From Mucilaginibacter sp. KACC 22773 (GTDB lineage Bacteria; Bacteroidota; Bacteroidia; Sphingobacteriales; Sphingobacteriaceae): a stretch of 64,000 nt of DNA. Below, piece by piece: positions 61,191 to 64,000 of the stretch. The position numbers and the translations under genes are program-made. Below the pieces are notes generated by a model, which made no database searches, was not told where the DNA came from, and saw nothing but the letters and a program-made list of their open reading frames with translations. Position 1 is the stretch's first letter, and each line of letters starts with the position of its first letter. The DNA lies in contig NZ_CP117883.1 of NCBI RefSeq assembly GCF_028736215.1, forward strand, positions 4,650,001-4,714,000, read 5' to 3'.

Positions 61191-63356
61191 TTATCGCTTT
61201 AGTTCGTATTTGGCAGGTGCATCGGGTATTTTTTTAAATACTGTGGCTGCCAAAGGGGGTATGGTAATGTTAACGGAGTTATCCTTGCCATGCCATTTTT
61301 CGGCATCGGCAGTTACCGCGTCGTAATTGATGATACCGCTGCCCCAAAGGTTTTGAGCATCTGAGTTAAATACTTCCTGCCATTTGCCGCCTGCGGGTAC
61401 GCCAATGCGGTAGTTATAACGCGGTACCGGGGTCATGTTCAGGATAATTACCAGGTCGTCGGCGCGGTTATGCCCCATACGGCCATAAACCAGTATCGAG
61501 TCGTTGGCGTTGCCACCGTCTATCCATTCAAAGCCGGTAAAGTCAAAGGCTTTTTCATACAGCGCAGGCTCATCCTTATACAGCTGGTTAAGCGCTTTAA
61601 CCGTTGCAGCCATACCCTGGTGATTAGGATATTGCATTACATGCCATTGTAACGACTGGCTATAATTCCACTCATCACCCTGCCCAAACTCGGCACCCAT
61701 AAATAGCAATTTGGTACCCGGGTGCGTAAACATGTAACTGTACATGAGGCGCAGGTTGGCAAATTGCTGCCACTCATCACCGGGCATTTTGCGCAGCATG
61801 CTACCTTTGCCGTATACCACCTCATCGTGCGAGAAAGGCAGCATAAAGTTTTCGGTAAAGGCGTATATGGTACTAAAGGTGATTTCGTTATGGTGATACT
61901 TACGGTGGATAGGATCTTCTTTAAAATAATCGATGGTATCGTGCATCCATCCCATCATCCATTTCATCCCGAAACCTAAGCCTCCCAAATAAACCGGGCG
62001 GCTAACACCGGTAAACGATGTAGATTCTTCGGCAATGGTTTGGGTTGATGGGAAATGACTGTAAACGGCCTCGTTAAACTCTTTCAGGAACGAAATAGCT
62101 TCCAGGTTTTCGTTACCGCCATAAATATTTGCCTCCCACTCGCCATGTTTGCGCGAGTAATCAAGGTAAAGCATAGATGCTACAGCATCTACCCGTAAAC
62201 CATCGGCATGGTATCTATCCAGCCAAAACAGCGCGTTACTAATCAGGAATGACCTAACTTCGTTACGCCCATAGTTAAATATATACGATTTCCAATCGGG
62301 ATGGAATCCTTTACGGGCGTCGGCATGCTCATACAGGTGTGTGCCATCAAATTTGTACAAAGCATGAATATCGCCCGGGAAATGCGATGGCACCCAATCC
62401 AGGATTACACCGATGCCAGCCTTGTGAAATTCTTCGATAAGAAACATCAGTTCCTGGGGCGAGCCATAACGGGAAGCCGCAGCAAAGTAGCCCGAAATTT
62501 GGTAGCCCCAGCTTGGATAATACGGGTGCTCCATTATAGGCATAAACTCTACGTGTGTAAAGCCCATTTCTTTAACGTATGGCACCAGTTTGTGCGCCAG
62601 TTCGGTATAAGTTAAAAACTGGTCGGGGCTTTCGGGGCTGCGGGCCCATGAACCCAGGTGCACTTCGTAAACGCTGTAAGGTTTATCAAGCGCATTATGC
62701 TCATGGCGGTTAGCCATCCAGTCGCCATCGGTCCATTCGTAAAAGGTATCAACAACTATGGATGCTGTGCTTGGCGGTACTTCCCAGCGCAGGGCAAAAG
62801 GATCGGCCTTTTCCAGGTCTTCGCCGGTTGATGATTTTATATAATATTTATAGGTTTCGCCTACGCCCACATTCGGGATAAAACCTTCCCAGATGCCGGA
62901 TGAATCCCAACGGGCATTCAAACTGTGCGAACCGCGGTTCCAGCCGTTAAAGTTTGCTATAACCGATACATACTGCGCGTTTGGCGCCCAAACGGAAAAG
63001 TAGGTACCCACTACGCCCTGATATTCCACCACGTGCGAGCCAAACTTTTCATAAAGCTTAAAGTGCTTTCCCGACTTAAATAAACTGATATCAAAATCGG
63101 TAAAGCGGCTATATGGCTCAACGGCTTTTAATATTACAGTATTTGTGGCTTGTACCGCTTCGGCAACTTTGACTTTAGCGGTTTTGGGCTTGGTTGTTTT
63201 CGCAACTGGCGCTGCTTTAGCTTTTACAGCTTTTTTAGCGGTGTCTGCAACAACTTCGGGTTCAACTTTATTTGCCTTTGCTTTGGTTGCTTTTTTTTCT
63301 TTTACAGGCTTTTCTTCCGGTAGCGGGGTGTCGGTTGTCTTCGTTTTTTTGGCCAT
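61191..63356 (-). CDS. glgB: 1,4-alpha-glucan branching enzyme with a Lys/Ala-rich N-terminal extension
   Basis: 721 aa from the ATG at 63356 (a longer frame adds 13 residues). GH13 enzyme that forms alpha-1,6 branches in glycogen. Residues 1-80 are a Lys/Ala/Pro/Val-rich tail (KKATKAKANKVEPEVV, KAVKAKAAPVAKTTKPKTAK). Then CBM48 (YFSVWAPNAQYVSVIANFNG) and the catalytic barrel: VILDWVPSHF, GLRVDAVASM (nucleophile Asp), IAEESTSF (acid Glu) and MLPFSHDEVVYGKGS. C-terminal beta domain complete. The GH31 gene lies upstream on the same strand. Confidence 0.93.
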   Translation of the reverse strand: MAKKTKTTDTPLPEEKPVKEKKATKAKANKVEPEVVADTAKKAVKAKAAPVAKTTKPKTAKVKVAEAVQATNTVILKAVEPYSRFTDFDISLFKSGKHFKLYEKFGSHVVEYQGVVGTYFSVWAPNAQYVSVIANFNGWNRGSHSLNARWDSSGIWEGFIPNVGVGETYKYYIKSSTGEDLEKADPFALRWEVPPSTASIVVDTFYEWTDGDWMANRHEHNALDKPYSVYEVHLGSWARSPESPDQFLTYTELAHKLVPYVKEMGFTHVEFMPIMEHPYYPSWGYQISGYFAAASRYGSPQELMFLIEEFHKAGIGVILDWVPSHFPGDIHALYKFDGTHLYEHADARKGFHPDWKSYIFNYGRNEVRSFLISNALFWLDRYHADGLRVDAVASMLYLDYSRKHGEWEANIYGGNENLEAISFLKEFNEAVYSHFPSTQTIAEESTSFTGVSRPVYLGGLGFGMKWMMGWMHDTIDYFKEDPIHRKYHHNEITFSTIYAFTENFMLPFSHDEVVYGKGSMLRKMPGDEWQQFANLRLMYSYMFTHPGTKLLFMGAEFGQGDEWNYSQSLQWHVMQYPNHQGMAATVKALNQLYKDEPALYEKAFDFTGFEWIDGGNANDSILVYGRMGHNRADDLVIILNMTPVPRYNYRIGVPAGGKWQEVFNSDAQNLWGSGIINYDAVTADAEKWHGKDNSVNITIPPLAATVFKKIPDAPAKYELKR

Positions 63357-63551
63357 GATATAGATAACCTGTAGGGGCTTGTAACAATAACCCAAATTAC
63401 AGGATTGAGTTTGGTTTATATAAAATCAAATATAACAGGATTATGACATTATGCAGGGTTTAAGGGATTTATTTTTTAAAGCAGGATGGGTGGCGAAGAA
63501 TCAAGAGACAAGAATCAGGAGTTAAGACATTGACCTGGTATTTAAAACTGT

Positions 63552-63600
63552 ACAAAGCATAAAAAAGCCGCCTTTTTAGGGCGGCTTTTTTATGCTTTGT
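63552..63600. terminator. Strong bidirectional terminator between GH31 and glgB
   Basis: Perfect 21-base arms (63552-63572 and 63580-63600) with GCCGCC/GGCGGC at the top and A6/T6 tracts on each side. Its right end touches the stop codon of the GH31 gene, so it serves that minus-strand gene. Confidence 0.85.
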
Positions 63601-64000
63601 TATTTTGAGATTTCTATCTGCTTAAACTTTTTACTGTATTTAAACTCCATGGTGCCATCAGCGTTGATGGTAAAAGCTGTTACATTTTTACCGTCGACCA
63701 TTATTTTGTGTGGCTTAAATGGTAAGCCGATAACGTTAAAGTGATAGCCCTCATAGCGTGGAGTGTACAGTCCCTCCATGCTTTGGCCTATGGTTAGCTT
63801 TCTTGAGTTGCCATTTACCACAAATTTTTTTTCAAGGTAAATATCTTGCTCATAGGCAAAAGTTTCGCCGTAATCTTCAAACAGGAAAGAGTTTACTTCG
63901 TAATCGGTATAGTAAACGTTCAGTTTAACTTCTTCAATTTCCTTTTCGCCTGTGTATTGCATCACCGGGTATTCGGGTATTACCGATCCGGCCTTTACAA
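63600..64000 (-). CDS. GH31 alpha-glucosidase-type protein, C-terminus only
   Basis: The frame is open to the window edge; about 133 residues are visible. The first is VKAGSVIPEYPVMQYTGE, which is the typical GH31 stretch after the barrel, followed by a DUF5110-like beta domain (LNVYYTDYEVNSFLFEDYGE, FVVNGNSRKLTIGQ, ITVDGKN-like IMVDGKNVTAF). Catalytic parts lie outside the window. Next to glgB it fits alpha-glucan metabolism. Confidence 0.85.
   Translation of the reverse strand, partial: VKAGSVIPEYPVMQYTGEKEIEEVKLNVYYTDYEVNSFLFEDYGETFAYEQDIYLEKKFVVNGNSRKLTIGQSMEGLYTPRYEGYHFNVIGLPFKPHKIMVDGKNVTAFTINADGTMEFKYSKKFKQIEISK

Overview
The window reads as a chromosomal segment of a Sphingobacteriaceae-type Bacteroidota bacterium, most like Mucilaginibacter or Pedobacter. 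This is inference from gene content: a PUR-alpha-like DUF3276 protein, a long (about 315 aa) NusB, several Bacteroidota-restricted families (DUF5362, DUF5977, DUF6443 RHS proteins, HYC_CC_PP, five-fold beta-flower), TAnnTTTG-type promoter boxes, and the almost complete absence of Shine-Dalgarno sequences. No rRNA, tRNA, CRISPR array, transposase gene or origin was seen. Two genes run off the edges: MgtE at the left and a GH31 glycosidase at the right.

Layout. 1-5.2 kb: housekeeping and small genes (MgtE, DUF5362, DUF3276, an ABC exporter, an NTF2-like protein). 5.2-16.8 kb: a co-directional surface cassette. It holds two tandem paralogous secreted proteins with VGIGTT repeats, a 1287-aa TcB/SpvB-like protein ending in two DUF5977 repeats, a 1234-aa DUF6443/RHS-core protein with a unique 250-aa tip, and an overlapping four-helix membrane protein that looks like its immunity partner. 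Two near-identical terminators follow. 17-24.6 kb: a minus-strand Cu/Ag-type efflux operon (HYC_CC_PP protein, HMBD protein, RND pump split into two frames, TolC, two CusB-like adaptors). 25.1-28.1 kb: three AT-rich orphan genes and a PL6 polysaccharide lyase. 28.5-35.5 kb: a second copper block (Met/His-rich protein, CPH-type P-ATPase, SHOCT protein, beta-flower protein, multicopper oxidase with a C-terminal barrel-like domain, DUF3347 protein, Cys/His-rich protein).

35.5-47.4 kb: mixed metabolism and core functions (CHAD, GNAT, MsrA, response regulator, CAP, SDR, an amino-acid dehydrogenase lacking its catalytic Lys, NusB-DUF1573-YajC-CdaR-CoaE, an MBL-fold protein, MarR). 47.5-56.7 kb: aldo/keto reductase, a GHL10/CBM9/EVE operon, a LytS/LytR-type two-component pair, sterol desaturase, lipoprotein, Spy-like protein and serine hydrolase. 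56.7-60.2 kb: a hydroxyproline catabolic set (FAD oxidoreductase, 4-hydroxyproline epimerase, DapA-family enzyme). 60.6-64 kb: two small membrane proteins, glycogen branching enzyme and the GH31 C-terminus.

The strongest candidates for undescribed biology are the 5.9-16.8 kb RHS cassette with its tip/immunity pair and the split CusA pump. Next come an SDR and a leucine-dehydrogenase-like protein that lack catalytic residues. Intergenic space carries several palindromic repeat families typical of Bacteroidota.
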